From positions 1,999,001 to 2,063,000 of the forward strand of contig OX335656.1 of the NCBI GenBank assembly GCA_946894095.1: a stretch of 64,000 nucleotides of DNA. Reading direction: 5' to 3'. Position numbers and translations under genes: made by a program. The stretch is from Incurvaria masculella. Lineage: Eukaryota > Arthropoda > Insecta > Lepidoptera > Incurvariidae. A model generated the notes under the pieces. It worked only from the letters and a program-made list of their open reading frames with translations, did no database searches and was not told the DNA's origin. Below are positions 1-9,756 of this stretch, in pieces (position 1 is the first letter of the stretch; the number at the start of each line of letters is the position of its first letter).

Positions 1-167
1 ACGGGAAGCACGCCATCTTTGGTCGCGTTCGGAGCGGCATGAGCGTCGTGAAGAGAATCGGGCTCGTGGAATGCCAGAACGAATCTCCCGTCGATGATGT
101 AAGGATTCTTAAAGGGTACATTCCAGATGAATGCGACTCGATTAGGTTTAGGTCATTGCAACAATAA
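1..167 (+). CDS. PPIL1: PPIL1-like cyclophilin, C-terminal exon (partial, enters from left edge)
   Basis: The open frame from base 3 to the TAA at 165-167 reads GKHAIFGRV, then VVKRIGLVE, then PVDDVRILKGYIPD, the C-terminal strand and tail of PPIL1, a single-domain peptidyl-prolyl cis-trans isomerase that associates with the spliceosome. Only about 54 codons are in the window; the active-site half lies off the left edge. After YIPD the frame continues for about 12 more residues (ECDSIRFRSLQQ). The second copy downstream stops directly after YIPD, so one copy has gained or lost a stop (TAA versus GAA). An AATAAA lies at 164-169 over the stop. The family assignment is strong from sequence recall; whether this copy is the functional one cannot be judged from here. 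Confidence 0.8.
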   Translation, partial: GKHAIFGRVRSGMSVVKRIGLVECQNESPVDDVRILKGYIPDECDSIRFRSLQQ

Positions 168-254
168 AGCCGTCATTATCATACCAACGTATCTGTGATC
201 CCGTACATTTGATCTTGGTAGTAATATTAAAACTGAATTTCGACCATTGCCCAG

Positions 255-661
255 GCTGGGATCAGTCCAACTGAAGATGTATTGGCAGCACGCCCCCGTC
301 ACGTGCGCCAACTTCACGGAGCTCGTGCGCCGCGGGTACTACGACAACACCAAGTTCCACCACGTCATCCGAGACTTCGCGGTGCAAGGCGGCGACCCGA
401 CCAGCACCGGCAAAGGCGGCCAGGCCATCTACGGGACGCACTTCGCCGACGAGATACACGCGGAGTTGAAGCACACGGGCGCCGGCATACTGTCGATGGC
501 CAACTTCGGGCCGGACTCGAACGGATCGCAGTTCATCGTGACGCCATCTTTGGTCGCGTTCGGAGCGGCATGAGCGTCGTGAAGAGAATTGGGCTGGTGG
601 AATGCAGAACAGACTCTCCCGTTGACGAAGTAAGGATTATTAAAGGGTATATTCCAGATTA
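255..661 (+). pseudogene. PPIL1: Second partial PPIL1-like copy with frameshifting deletion
   Basis: After a possible splice acceptor (TTGCCCAG ending at 254), codons read MYWQHAPVTCANFTELVRRG, then KFHHVIRDF, VQGGDPTSTGKGGQ, GAGILSMANFGPDSNGSQF. This is the cyclophilin core, including the R-F and QGGD / GSQF active-site segments. At 541-543 the frame breaks: about 34 bp encoding the expected W-L-D-G-K region are absent and ACGCC joins ACGCC, so the C-terminal part (AIFGRV to YIPD, stop at 659-661) continues in another frame. The N-terminal exon (start Met) is missing and the acceptor could be chance. It lies head-to-tail about 90 bp after the end of the first copy, so it looks like a tandem or segmental duplicate. 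A sequencing or assembly error at the junction is the main alternative. Confidence 0.75.
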
Positions 662-783
662 ATGCACCTCAATTAAGTGTACAATACGTCATTATTATTA
701 AGTGTGTAGCATTGCATTATTTATTTAATATAAAAGGCATGCAATGCTTGAATACCAGGGGGGAGTAATTGATTTGTTGAGCA

Positions 784-1016
784 AAACCTTTCCTTTGTGA
801 GCGCGGCTACATTGAGCTTCATCCTTACAACCTAGCAGGGGAAGGAGACCTACAGTTGTACATGGATTCCGAACCATGGAGCAGCTCGCATTCGTGACCA
901 AATGAGCTTATCCTACTCCGAAAAAGTTAGAAAATGGTTCAGGAACGGGGTGGGGATATGAACCGAGATATGTGGAATGCAAGGCAAGTCTCTGAACCAC
1001 TAAGCTACGAGCCCCA
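784..1016 (-). repeat. SINE family B, tRNA-headed copy
   Basis: Read on the minus strand the right end gives a tRNA-like head (box A-like TAGCTTAGTGG, box B-like GGTTCATATCC), followed by the family body (GCGAGCTGCTCCATGG, CTGTAGGTCTCC, CCGCGCTCACAAAGG). The middle of the body (the CCGCCCGGGTTGGTACC part) is missing. Old and diverged. Confidence 0.8.
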
Positions 1017-1142
1017 CTAAATATAGTGTTATGTTAAGTAGGTAGGTAGGTACGTCGCTTTTTATAAAAATGTTGAGATATGTAAGTATGCACAAAGATT
1101 TTGGAACGAAAAGCTTCTAACATATTATAATGCCATATCAGT

Positions 1143-1389
1143 TCCTCATACTACGGGCGATAACTGTTTCCAACTTTCTCAGTGGTTTCCAAGCTCTGTT
1201 TTACTTGGTATTTGAAATGTTGGTTTCTAAAATATATTATAGAAATCTATGTCTGTTTGTTTAATTTGTTTTAATGTGTATTAATTTAGATTGGAAGACA
1301 TTGGCTAATAAACATGTTGACATAAAAAAGTTGTCTTTTTTACGTTCACTTGCGATTTAATGAAAAATACAGATATTTACAAAAAAAAA
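1143..1389 (+). repeat. Dispersed repeat family C, copy 1
   Basis: About 245 bp shared with 11513-11739: both carry CTACGGGCG, TAACTGTTTCCA, TTCTAAAATATATTATAGAA, GGCTAATAAACAT, TTTTTACGTTCA and GAAAAATACAGATATT. No ORF, clear TIR or box A/B seen. Here it runs straight into a family A element. Confidence 0.6.
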
Positions 1390-1677
1390 TGGTCAAGTGC
1401 GAATTGGACTCGCACACGAAGAGTTCCGTACCATCGTACAAGATTTAACACAAAAAAATCAGGTTTTTTGTATGGGGCCCACCTTTAATTTTTATATTTT
1501 TTTATTTTACCCATTTTTTGTTATAGCGGCAAAATAAATACACACTTTGTGAAAATTTCAGCTGCCTACCTATTACGGTTCATGAGATACAGCCCTGTGA
1601 CAGACGGACGGACGGACGGACAGCGGAGGTTTAGTAATAGGGTTCCGTTTTTACCCTTTGGGTACGGAACCCTAAAA
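1381..1677 (-). repeat. Family A interspersed element (A1)
   Basis: It starts with an A-run, then TGCGAATTGGACTCGCA (degenerate palindrome) and GTTCCGTACCATCGTAC. It continues through AAATTTCAGCTGCC and a (GGAC)n tract and ends in the hairpin AGGGTTCCG...CGGAACCCT. The same layout recurs about 14 times in the window. I believe it is a widespread lepidopteran non-autonomous element; superfamily unresolved. Confidence 0.85.
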
Positions 1678-1849
1678 CATCGTAATTTCGATTTAAGTTA
1701 TACATTTTTTTTCTTTTAATATTGAGTAAGTACTACTCCGAAGTTTCCCGAAGTGGGTGCGTCTTTTAATATTAAATTTGTAGGCCCAAATCTATTTCAG
1801 GCCAATCCTGGCATTTACATTTTTTACATTTAAAGTTGCAGTAATTTCC

Positions 1850-2290
1850 TCACCGATGGACTTGGATCCGTTCACTGGCAACACCACTATTGGGAGAACG
1901 AGCGAGCGGCGCAAACAGCTGAGCCGTGGTCGGCAGTCTCTTTCCGTCACGCATGCGCGGAATGCGTCTCGCGTTTCGCTGCTAGTGTTGCTGCTGTCTT
2001 CCGCATCTTGTTATACTTTTCTGTTTTCTAAAATATACAACAGTGCACAAATATCAGTGTTTTCTATTGTGATTTGGTATTGTTGTTCAGTGTTGAGGCC
2101 GCGTTCTTCTCCGAGCGGTACGAAAGTGTTTGTGGAAACCAGTTCTGTTCCGTTTCTTTGTGATTTCTTCGGTCTCGCGCTCGCGAGAGGTTAGCCGCTC
2201 GCGTCCCGCGCCCCTCCCCGCTGGACCGTCTGTCAAAAATACTCAAGGTTTGTACGTAAACAATAAAGCTATCCTTTATTTTCTACCTGA
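1850..2290 (+). other. CpG-rich stretch, promoter- or LTR-like
   Basis: Clearly richer in CG dinucleotides than its surroundings (CGAGCGAGCGGCG, CATGCGCGG, CTCGCGCTCGCGAG). It is followed by AATAAAG at 2261 and a T-rich tail. The open frame 1856-2194 is low-complexity and not convincing as protein. It could be a solo LTR or a gene 5' region; no terminal repeats or target duplication identified. Confidence 0.2.
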
Positions 2291-3016
2291 GAGGTGAGGT
2301 ATTGTATTGTAATTATAAAAGCCTTAGCGATTCACTTGAGATTATCTAAGTCAATTTATCGTGAGCATCGCACGGGACTTGTCTTTCTAAAGGTCGTTGA
2401 CCCACCGACCGAAGCGAGGTTTGTTTCGGAAGGAAACAAACCAGTCAAAACAACGTTTTCACAATAGGCCAATACATAGTAACATAACTATAGTTTATTG
2501 CAACGTTTTATGTTTTGCGTATTCGCGATAAATAGACGGATGCGTGAGAATGCGTGGGCTATTTCGAACTAGTTTTAGCCGGCACAAAGCAAGACCTTAA
2601 CATAACCGTTGGCTACTCTTGTAGTGGATATTTACCGGTTTATTTACGTATTCTGTAGGTTGTTAGGTATGTACCTATGTAGTACGTTCGTATATTCTAC
2701 TTCGCTAGGACCAACAATGTATTATTTTAGTCATTGAGCGTGATGGCGTCCGGTCCCCTGGTCGTGGAATAAAAATAAATTGTGTGTTAGGATTTCGAAC
2801 ACGCACCTAACGAGATTGGAAATACCTAGGTAGGTACGCACCACACCTAATCTCACATAATTTTCGTCAGCGTTGATTGCATGTAAAACTTGTATCAGAT
2901 CTTTCAACTGCAAGTCAGCCGCTCACTGTGTCCCACCGTAACCTACCTATTAAACCTGTGTCAAAGCCTATGACTAAAACTATAATTTGGAACCATACGC
3001 CTAATAGCTAGAGCAT
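2291..3016. other. Unannotated AT-rich spacer
   Basis: No ORF above background, no repeat family shared with the rest of the window, no foldback noticed. Short TAGGTAGGTA-type runs near 2820-2850 only. Confidence 0.4.
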
Positions 3017-3296
3017 TTTTAGGGTTCCGTACCGGAAGGGTAAAAACGGAACCCTATTACTCAGCCTCCGCTGTCCGTCCGTCCGTCTGTCACAGGGCTG
3101 TATCTCATGAACCGTAATAGGTAGGCAGCTGAAATTTTCACAGATTGTGTATTTATTTTGCCGCTATAACAACAAATAGGTCAAATTAAAAAAATATATA
3201 AAAATTAAAGCCCATACAAAAAACGTGATTCAAATCTTGTACAATGGTACGGAACCCTTCGTGTGCGAGTCCGACTCGCCATTGACCGGTTTTTTA
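3017..3296 (+). repeat. Family A interspersed element (A2)
   Basis: Complete copy from AGGGTTCCGTACC through the (CCGT)n tract to GACTCGCC..TTGACCGGTTTTTT. The (CCGT)n tract is short here. Confidence 0.85.
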
Positions 3297-3375
3297 TATT
3301 ATTAAAATAAGCCTCATCCAACCACTTGGTGCCGACATACCTATGTTCTTAGATTAGAGTTTTTTAAGAAAATAA

Positions 3376-3632
3376 AAAAAAACCGGTCTGGTCCGACTCG
3401 GACTCGCACACGAAGGATTCCGTACCATCGTACAAGATTGAAATCACGTTTTTTTAATGGGGCACCCTTTTATTTTTATTTTTTTTGATTTGACCTATTT
3501 GTTATTATAGCGAAATATCAGCTGCCTACCTATTACGGTTCATAAGATACAGCCCTGTGACAGACGGACAAACGGACGGACCGTGGAGGCTTAGTAATTG
3601 GGTGGCACCCTTAGGGTACGGAACCCTAAAAA
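3376..3632 (-). repeat. Family A interspersed element (A3)
   Basis: Opposite orientation to A2, about 80 bp away, so the pair could form a long inverted repeat. The middle of the element (the CGGCAAAATAAATACACAC part) is deleted. Confidence 0.85.
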
Positions 3633-3829
3633 CAATAAATTTTAAAAGATTGGGAATCCACAATAGGGTGATTAGTGAAGTTACGAAGTTTTAAAGTCAA
3701 TTCCTCTCCTCATCAGTAGGGCATAGCGAGGAGTATACCTCCAGGGGGGTATAGGCATAGATTAATTATACTTAGGTATCTCACGGGTGGTCCTTACATA
3801 AATTTTATGAAAGAATATTACACCTCTAA

Positions 3830-3983
3830 GCCCCGATTGCACGAAGAGAGAGCTGAGTTATTAAATGTTCAAACACGTCACTTTTAGCTATGCTTTTAGT
3901 GAACCGCATAGAGTTCCTTCCATACTGTCCACACAAAGTGACGTGTTTAATGATACGTTGACGTTGATTTAAATTTTTTGTCC
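3830..3983 (+). mobile_element. Family E palindromic MITE, right end deleted (E1)
   Basis: Left end GCCCCGATTGCACGAAGAG matches the other E copies and is preceded by TAA (3827-3829). The right side ends in TTTTTTGTCC directly before TAA (3984-3986), lacking the GCTTTCGTGCACTCGG terminus. Contains CAAACACGTCACTTT and AAAGTGACGTGTTT arms. Internal copies of the TAA suggest a PIF/Harbinger-type MITE. Confidence 0.65.
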
Positions 3984-4046
3984 TAAGTGATGGAATGTTT
4001 TTTAAAACGGTTTTTTTTTTTTTAATTGATATTTGTTCAATTGTGT

Positions 4047-4474
4047 GTGTTTTTTTTATGCGACCTGACATGGATGGCTAATACCACACAACTACCGTTA
4101 TGATATTAGCCCAATACACCACATTCCCGAAGGAATTTGGTGCCATGCCAGGACCTTCCCTTTATGAGCACGGCTACATTGAACTGGATGGAAAACACGG
4201 ACAATTTTTCATTGCCGCTTCGACCATCTTTTCATCCAATGCGATGGTGTACCAACCCGGGCGGGCTTAAACCCTACCTCTGTAACCTGTACCTGTACCT
4301 ACCTAGTAAGGGAAGGGTACCTACAGTTTTACATGGATTCCGAACCATGGAGCAGCTCGCATTCGTGACGAAATACACTTATCGAGCTCGGAAAGAGAAA
4401 GACAGTGGTGCAGTCGGTATTGAACCCAGGCCTCTGGTACGCTAGGCGAGTCCCCGCGCCACTAGGCTACGAGC
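4047..4474 (-). repeat. SINE family B, tRNA-headed, near full length
   Basis: On the minus strand: tRNA-like head (TAGCCTAGTGGCG box A-like; GGTTCAATACC box B-like; region 4415-4474), then the body (GAGCTGCTCCATGGTTCGG, CTGTAGGTACC, GCCCGGGTTGGTACACC, AATTGTCCGTGTTTTCC, AAGGTCCTGGCATGGC) and a 3' A-run (T-run on the plus strand at about 4047-4057). About 425 bp. A CTACCTNTGTAACC-type expansion (TACCTG repeats, 4275-4305) is a local microsatellite. Confidence 0.85.
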
Positions 4475-4713
4475 CGCTCAAAATTGTGTGTTATTTTACG
4501 TGTATGCGCCCGAAGCATAAATATACACCATAATGAAGTAAATACCTATACTACATACATATTTGCAATGCAACTAAATTGTTTATATCTTTAGCGGAAG
4601 TTCTCGTTGCAACATCAACAGCGGTCTCAGATTCAGAGAAGTGGTCTACCAGAAAGTATGTGTAGACTCAGAAAATTCTTGGAATAGTTAAGACACCCTT
4701 CAGACCAGAGTAG

Positions 4714-5040
4714 TCAGTCTGAGTTCTCACCTAAATTGGCGTTTACGGCAAACCGATCGACTGGCGTTTTCTCCAAACTCCATACAAGTTTTTACTAGAT
4801 ATTCTGTGGTTTAACTTCTTCAAGCTGTCAAAAGTCAAACTCGGACTTCCGATTTGTATGAAAACGCGTCGACGTATTTACGGCAACGTTGAGTAAGCTG
4901 TCAAATTAAACTCAGACTCGCAAATGGTAGTTCGCTTAACGCCCGCTGCGCGCGCTCTTCAATTTCTCCATACATTTGAAAACGCCAGTCGATCGGTTTG
5001 CCGTAACGCCAATTTAGGTGACAACTGAGACTACCGGCTC
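4714..5040 (+). mobile_element. Family F long-TIR MITE (F1)
   Basis: Ends are inverted repeats (TCACCTAAATTGGCGTT...AACGCCAATTTAGGTGA) extending through CGATCGACTGGCGTTTTC. Flanked by the direct repeat CAGACCAGAG on both sides, which fits a 9-10 bp target duplication (Mutator-like if real). No coding capacity. Confidence 0.75.
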
Positions 5041-5171
5041 AGACCAGAGTTTCTAGACCTAACCTTACTTATTCTGTGACCTGACTAGGTACTTCCTTCT
5101 TGTGCTAGTTTCCGATGAAGATGGACCAATTAGCGTGAACAATACCTACCGACAAGTCCGGAGTTAGAAGC

Positions 5172-5473
5172 GTCTCGTAGCCTAGTGGCGCGGGGACGGA
5201 CCTAGCGTACCAGAGGTCTGGGTTCAATTCCTCGCCCCGACATGCACCACTTTCCTTTTCTTTCTGAGTTCGATAAGTGCATTTCGTCACGAATGCGAGC
5301 TGCTCCATGGTTCGGAATCTACCAAAAAGTTTAAATAAATGAAATGAAATCCATGTAAAACTGTAGGTCCCCTTCCCCTACTAGGTGGAAGTGTTTAAGC
5401 CCGCCTGGGTTGGTACCATCGCATTGGATGAAAATATGGTTTAAGCGGCAATAAAAAATTGTCCGTGTGTTAT
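5172..5473 (+). repeat. SINE family B, tRNA-headed, with LINE-tail insertion
   Basis: Plus-strand copy starting in the tRNA-like head (TAGCCTAGTGGCGCGG box A; GGTTCAATTCC box B at about 5221-5232), then body to AATTGTCCGTG, 3' truncated. Interrupted at about 5319-5346 by 28 bp of LINE 3' end. Confidence 0.85.
5319..5346 (+). mobile_element. Extremely 5'-truncated CR1-group LINE insertion (about 28 bp)
   Basis: The sequence TACCAAAAAGTTTAAATAAA followed by TGAAATGA is exactly the last bases of the full LINE at 25779-25807. It splits the SINE sequence GGAATC|CATG, with AATC present on both sides as a short target duplication. Confidence 0.75.
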
Positions 5474-5619
5474 TTGTTGATAAAGTGTATTAACATATTT
5501 TTATAGCAGGATTGTAGCCGTTGGCAGTGGCCAATATGTAATAATGTATGGAGAGAATGAAAGTGTATTCGGGCATTTTGTATGAGATTTATATCAAATT
5601 ATAGTGCATAAATCATTGT

Positions 5620-5903
5620 AAGGGTTCCGTACCCGAAGGGTGAAAACGGAACCCTATTACTAAGCCTCCGCTGTCCGTCCGTCCGTCCGTCTGTCACCTC
5701 GTCTGTCACAGGTCTGTATCTCATGAACCGTAAGAGGTAGGCGGCTGAAATTTTCACAGAGTGTAGGTATATTTATTTTCCCGCTATAACAACGAATAGG
5801 TAAAATAAAAAAAAATATAAAAAATATAAAAAATGTGATTTTTTGGTGTTGATGGTACGGAACCCTTCGTGTGCGAGTCCGACTCGCACTTGGCCGGTTT
5901 TTA
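5620..5903 (+). repeat. Family A interspersed element (A4)
   Basis: Complete copy: AGGGTTCCGTACCCG hairpin, (CCGT)n, CCGCTATAACAACG, palindrome GTGCGAGTCCGACTCGCAC, CTTGGCCGGTTTTT. A small internal duplication of GTCTGTCAC in the microsatellite. Confidence 0.85.
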
Positions 5904-6612
5904 TTAGATATGGCAGTTTCACTGAAATTGGCAGCGCCACGTTTTACATATTTATTCAATCTTTCTTGGGGATTTAACCTACGCTCAAAATAAACAATCA
6001 CTACTAGCGTGAACATTTTCAGAAAAACGTAAGGTATTACAAAAAATAGAAAACAGCCAAATACCTATAACCTGGGAGTCTTCAAGCTTAATTTGGATTA
6101 GCTCGATAGGTCAGCCATAGTCCGCAAATACGCTGGCATGGCGCCTCGCTGAGCGTGGTTTCGCGAGGCGAGATGTTTTTGGGTTTTCTGAGCACCTTTG
6201 GTCCTCAGCAGCGCCATCTTCAAAAGTTAAAAATATTGGTCACTCGGACAGTCGTAAAGCCGCCTCGCTTATCAGTCGTACCTACTATGTTATCGTTCAA
6301 TTATACCTGTACCAACATTACTAAATGAACTGCAGCAGTAAATCTGACTACTAGGTACTAACATACCAGACTGATTGATTAGCTGTCTTGATTAGATTAT
6401 CCATACGTATTTTTAGACACAGGCCAATATGTGCCTCTTTATTTCTTACTCGAAATTGCAACGTGCATATTCATTGCGAATGCCGGTCACTTCATCATTC
6501 GGAACCCATCTAATATGACGGTGGGTTGGGTGGTACGTTATTTTGTGGTGAGACCGCTCGGTTCGATACCAGGGTACCATTTACTGGGCCAACGTATACG
6601 TCCACAACCATA
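5904..6612. other. Unannotated spacer
   Basis: Mixed composition with no convincing ORF, repeat or foldback. GCGCCTCGCTGAGCG...CGCGAGGCG near 6139-6170 is the only short inverted motif noticed. Confidence 0.35.
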
Positions 6613-6917
6613 ATTTTTTTGGGTTCCGCACCCAACGAGACCCTGCTACTAAGCCTCCGCTGTCCGTCCGTCCGTCCGTCCGTCCGTCCATCCGTCCATC
6701 CGTCCGTCCATCCGTCCGTCCGTCTGTCACAGGGATGTATCTCATGAACCGCGAAAGGTAGGCAGCTGAAATTTTCACAGAGTATGTATTTATTTTGCCG
6801 CTATAACAACAAATATGTGAAATAAAAAAAATAAAAACGTGATTTATTGTGCTAAATCCTTTACGATGGCACGGAACCCTCCGTGTGCGAGTCCGACTTG
6901 CACTTGACCGGTTTTTT
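6613..6917 (+). repeat. Family A interspersed element (A5)
   Basis: Carries the longest interrupted (CCGT)n/(CCAT) tract in the window (about 6661-6727). Its terminal T-run is continuous with that of the SINE that follows. Confidence 0.85.
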
Positions 6918-7279
6918 ATGTAACTGGACATGGATTGCTAATACCGAACTGACCGTCCGATATTCACACCACGTGGGAACTAGGTGCCATGCCAGGACCT
7001 TCCTTATATTGCTCGGCTACTTTGAACTGGATAATAATGGAAAACACGGACAATTTTCATCGTTCATTTAATGCGATGGTACCAACCAACCCGGCCGGGA
7101 CAAACACTGCCACCTAGTAAGTAAGGAAGGGGACCTACAGTTTTCCGTGAAATCCGAACCACGGCCAGCCTCAGCGGTTGAAAATGGTCACCCATCCAGA
7201 ACCTAGCCGCGCTTAGAGGTGCTTCCCCAGGTTATCGAATCGCGAGGCGTGTCGCACCCTGAGCTACTGAGGCTGCTGC
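6912..7279 (-). repeat. SINE family B, divergent 5S-like-headed subtype
   Basis: On the minus strand the head reads box A-like GTAGCTCAGGGTGCGAC and then GGTTCTGGATGGGTGACC, the 5S-rRNA box C-like segment. Body and 3' A-run as in other copies. Same subtype as 45945-46331. The copy abuts A5 through a shared T-run. Confidence 0.8.
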
Positions 7280-7345
7280 TGCCTTGGTCTGCTGGATTTG
7301 CAATTATATCTTATGGCATAATTTAAGCGTAAGCGCATAACTATC

Positions 7346-8246
7346 ATTTCATTTCATTTCATTTATTTATTCAACTTCTGGTAGTAAAACTACACTAAGT
7401 CATGTCACAATTTGATTGATCCGCGGATTCGATCAACCAGTGAAGAAGAACCCGCAAAGAAACTTCACTGGTCTATAAATTATGTTTTTTTTTTGGTCTT
7501 TTTTTTTCGTCCACATAAATGATATGACACAATTATGATTTCATACCTAAATGCTACTGCCAAACTTACATTGGTAGAACGGTCTGGAGCAAAGAACTAA
7601 GGACTACGAGGAAACAACAAACCACAATGTGAAAAGTCTTAATTAATAAATAAATTACTTAACTTAATAACCTAATCATTATACATATTGAGTATTTATT
7701 TCGGGTGTAAACGCCTTCGTCAACTTAACAGCTATGTCGGGTGTACAGAGCCCTCGTCAATTTTGATACAGATAAAGTGTATCAAGTCAATATAATATAA
7801 TATATACAAAATACTACCATTGTAGTGTCAATGTCAAAATAAAATTAATATAAATTGTACAATTACGTACTTGTCCTAGAATATTAAATCACTAAAGAGG
7901 GTTTTATCATAGAGAGCCTCGTTCAAATTGTAATACTCTTTATTAAGTAGCACTAATTTTATCTTATTTTTAAATTTATTAAGAGGCAAATTTCTAATTT
8001 CTACAGGTAATTTGTTGTAAAATCTAACACTATTGTGAATAAAGCTTTTTGAAGTTTTAGCTCGTCTGTGTTTGGTACATTGTATATTAAACTTATTTCT
8101 AGTATCATGGTCATGTACATCAGAGTTAAGGGTAGACATTTCTATTGTTTTTTTTGCATATATGATATTTTGGTAAATATACTTATTTGCGAGTGTCATA
8201 ATCCCAAGTTCCTTAAAAACATTTCTACACGAGTCCCTGACTCTCA
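7346..8246 (-). pseudogene. 5'-truncated CR1-group LINE: RT C-terminus and 3' UTR
   Basis: The minus-strand frame (stop 7876-7878) reads RVRDSCRNVFKELGIM, LANKYIYQNIIYAKKTIE, TRNKFNIQCTKHRRAKTSKS, LPLNKFKNKIK, colinear with residues near the end of ORF2 of the LINE at 22-25 kb. The 3' UTR (GATCCGCGGATTCGATCAACC) and an (ATTTC)n tail at 7346-7370 follow. Divergence and small indels show it is an older insertion. An open frame continues upstream to about 8395 without LINE similarity. Confidence 0.85.
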
Positions 8247-8359
8247 TGGTTAAGATATCACACAAGCATCTTCCAGAACGCTGGCCTGAATCGGTAACCG
8301 TTTCAGGTAACCTGCTATGTGAACTGCCGTATGTGCCCAGCCTAAAGTAGTACCTCTTT

Positions 8360-8393
8360 CTAGGATGAAAGTCAAAGCAACAGTCTATAAATG
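8360..8393. repeat. 34-bp imperfect direct repeat, left copy
   Basis: CTAGGATGAAAGTCAAAGC and following 15 bases, repeated with about 6 differences at 8814-8848, on the far side of a SINE. On the minus strand both copies are open (FIDCCFDFHPRKRYY versus FIDGCFDFNPSKQYY). Nature unknown. Confidence 0.5.
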
Positions 8394-8783
8394 TTTTTTT
8401 CTTTTTTTTTATGTAACTGGAAATGGATGGCTAATACCACACCTTCTGTCATGGTATTTGCCCAACACACCACATGGGAACTAGGTGCCATGCCGGGACC
8501 TTCCTTATATTGCACGGCTACATTGAACTGGAAAGAAAACACGGACAATTTTCATTGCCGCTTCGACCATCGTTTATCCAATGCGATGGTACCAACCCGG
8601 GCGGGATAAACCCTACCACCTAGTAAGTAAGGAAGGGGACCTACAGTTTAACGTGGAATCCGCACCACGGCCAGCCTCTTTCAACGGTCGAATGGTCACC
8701 CATCCAAGACCAGACCGGACCCAGCGTTGCTTAAGTTCGGAGAGCGATCGCCGAAGTGTCGCGCCACTGGGCTATTAGGGCTG
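8394..8783 (-). repeat. SINE family B, 5S-headed copy
   Basis: Minus-strand head at 8690-8783: box A-like GCCCAGTGGCGCGACAC, then CTCTCCGAACTTAAGCAACG and CTTGGATGGGTGACC, matching 5S rRNA internal promoter sequence. Body and T-run (3' A-tail on minus strand) at 8394-8410. Confidence 0.85.
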
Positions 8784-8813
8784 ACAAAACATCTGTGCTG
8801 CATAGTATTGTTT

Positions 8814-8848
8814 GCTAGGATTAAAATCAAAACAACCGTCTATAAATG
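8814..8848. repeat. 34-bp imperfect direct repeat, right copy
   Basis: CTAGGATTAAAATCAAAAC and following 15 bases; partner of 8360-8393. Confidence 0.5.
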
Positions 8849-8977
8849 TGATGCATAATATCATTGAAGCCGTAAGTAAAACTAGTTAAATGTTTTAACC
8901 ATGCTGGCTCGCACCGCAACAAAATGATCGTAAAACAAACGAACGACCAATTAGCGCGCGCACACAGAACAAGTTAA

Positions 8978-9268
8978 GGTTCCAGAGATACAGCCCTGTG
9001 ACAGACGAACGGACAGCGGAGGCTTGGTAAAAATCACGTTTTTTGTATGGGGCCCCCCCTTTAATTTTTTTATTTTATTTTACCTATTTGTTGTTATAGC
9101 GGCAAAATAAATACACACTCTGTGAAAATTTCAGCTGCGTAACTATTACGGTTCCTGAGATACAGCCCTGTGACAGACGGACGGACGGACGGGCGGCTGA
9201 CGGACGGACAGCGGAGGCTTAGTAATAGGGTTCCGTTTTCACCCTTTTGGGTACGGAACCCTAAAAAC
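8978..9268 (-). repeat. Family A element with internal rearrangement (A6)
   Basis: A short fragment (GATACAGCCCTGTGACAGAC to GGAGGCTTGGTA, 8985-9033) is fused to a copy that starts at AAATCACGTTTTTTGTATGG and runs to the terminal hairpin. The microsatellite is interrupted by GGCGGCT. Confidence 0.8.
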
Positions 9269-9285
9269 AGTTAGTCTGCCCACTC

Positions 9286-9756
9286 GGAATAAAGAGAGTA
9301 AAGAGTAAGAGTAAAATCAATTTATTTACAAGATTACACATTTTTCAGTTACAAGGCATGGTGTAAACAAAAAGTAATAATAATATGTAATTTGTAAAAA
9401 GGCTATGGCTCAGCAAAAACCTGGATGGGTATAATCCCACCAGTCGCTGGTCTTCCGCCACCGCCTAGTTGCATTATCTTAAACACATTTTTAAACATTT
9501 TTGACTTATTACATTATAAGTATCGCGTAATCCAAACATATATTAGAAACAAAAAACAAACAAAGAAGCAAACATAATCTAAACTAGGACTTAAAACGAA
9601 TTACATACTACTGCTACCAAATTATAATATTGTATAGTTGTATAAAACAGCATTAACAATGTTATCAATTAAAAGTTGTCTAGTGTGTTGTTGTGTGTGT
9701 ATACTTCAAGTAAAAAATACATCTGTCAATGATTAAATCTGACGTTTAGTTAATAA
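9286..9756 (-). repeat. Probable LINE 3' tail with (GAGTAA)n
   Basis: A (GAGTAA)-like microsatellite at 9295-9316 followed by TCAATTTATTTACAAGATT resembles the 3' end of a minus-strand LINE. The rest is AT-rich without ORF. A (TAA)n tract closes the region at 9751-9768. Confidence 0.3.

Noticed and set aside
5172..5240. tRNA gene
   Set aside because: Box A and B are present but there is no acceptor stem and the segment is the head of a dispersed SINE; the same applies at 14819, 14996, 26283 and 53970.
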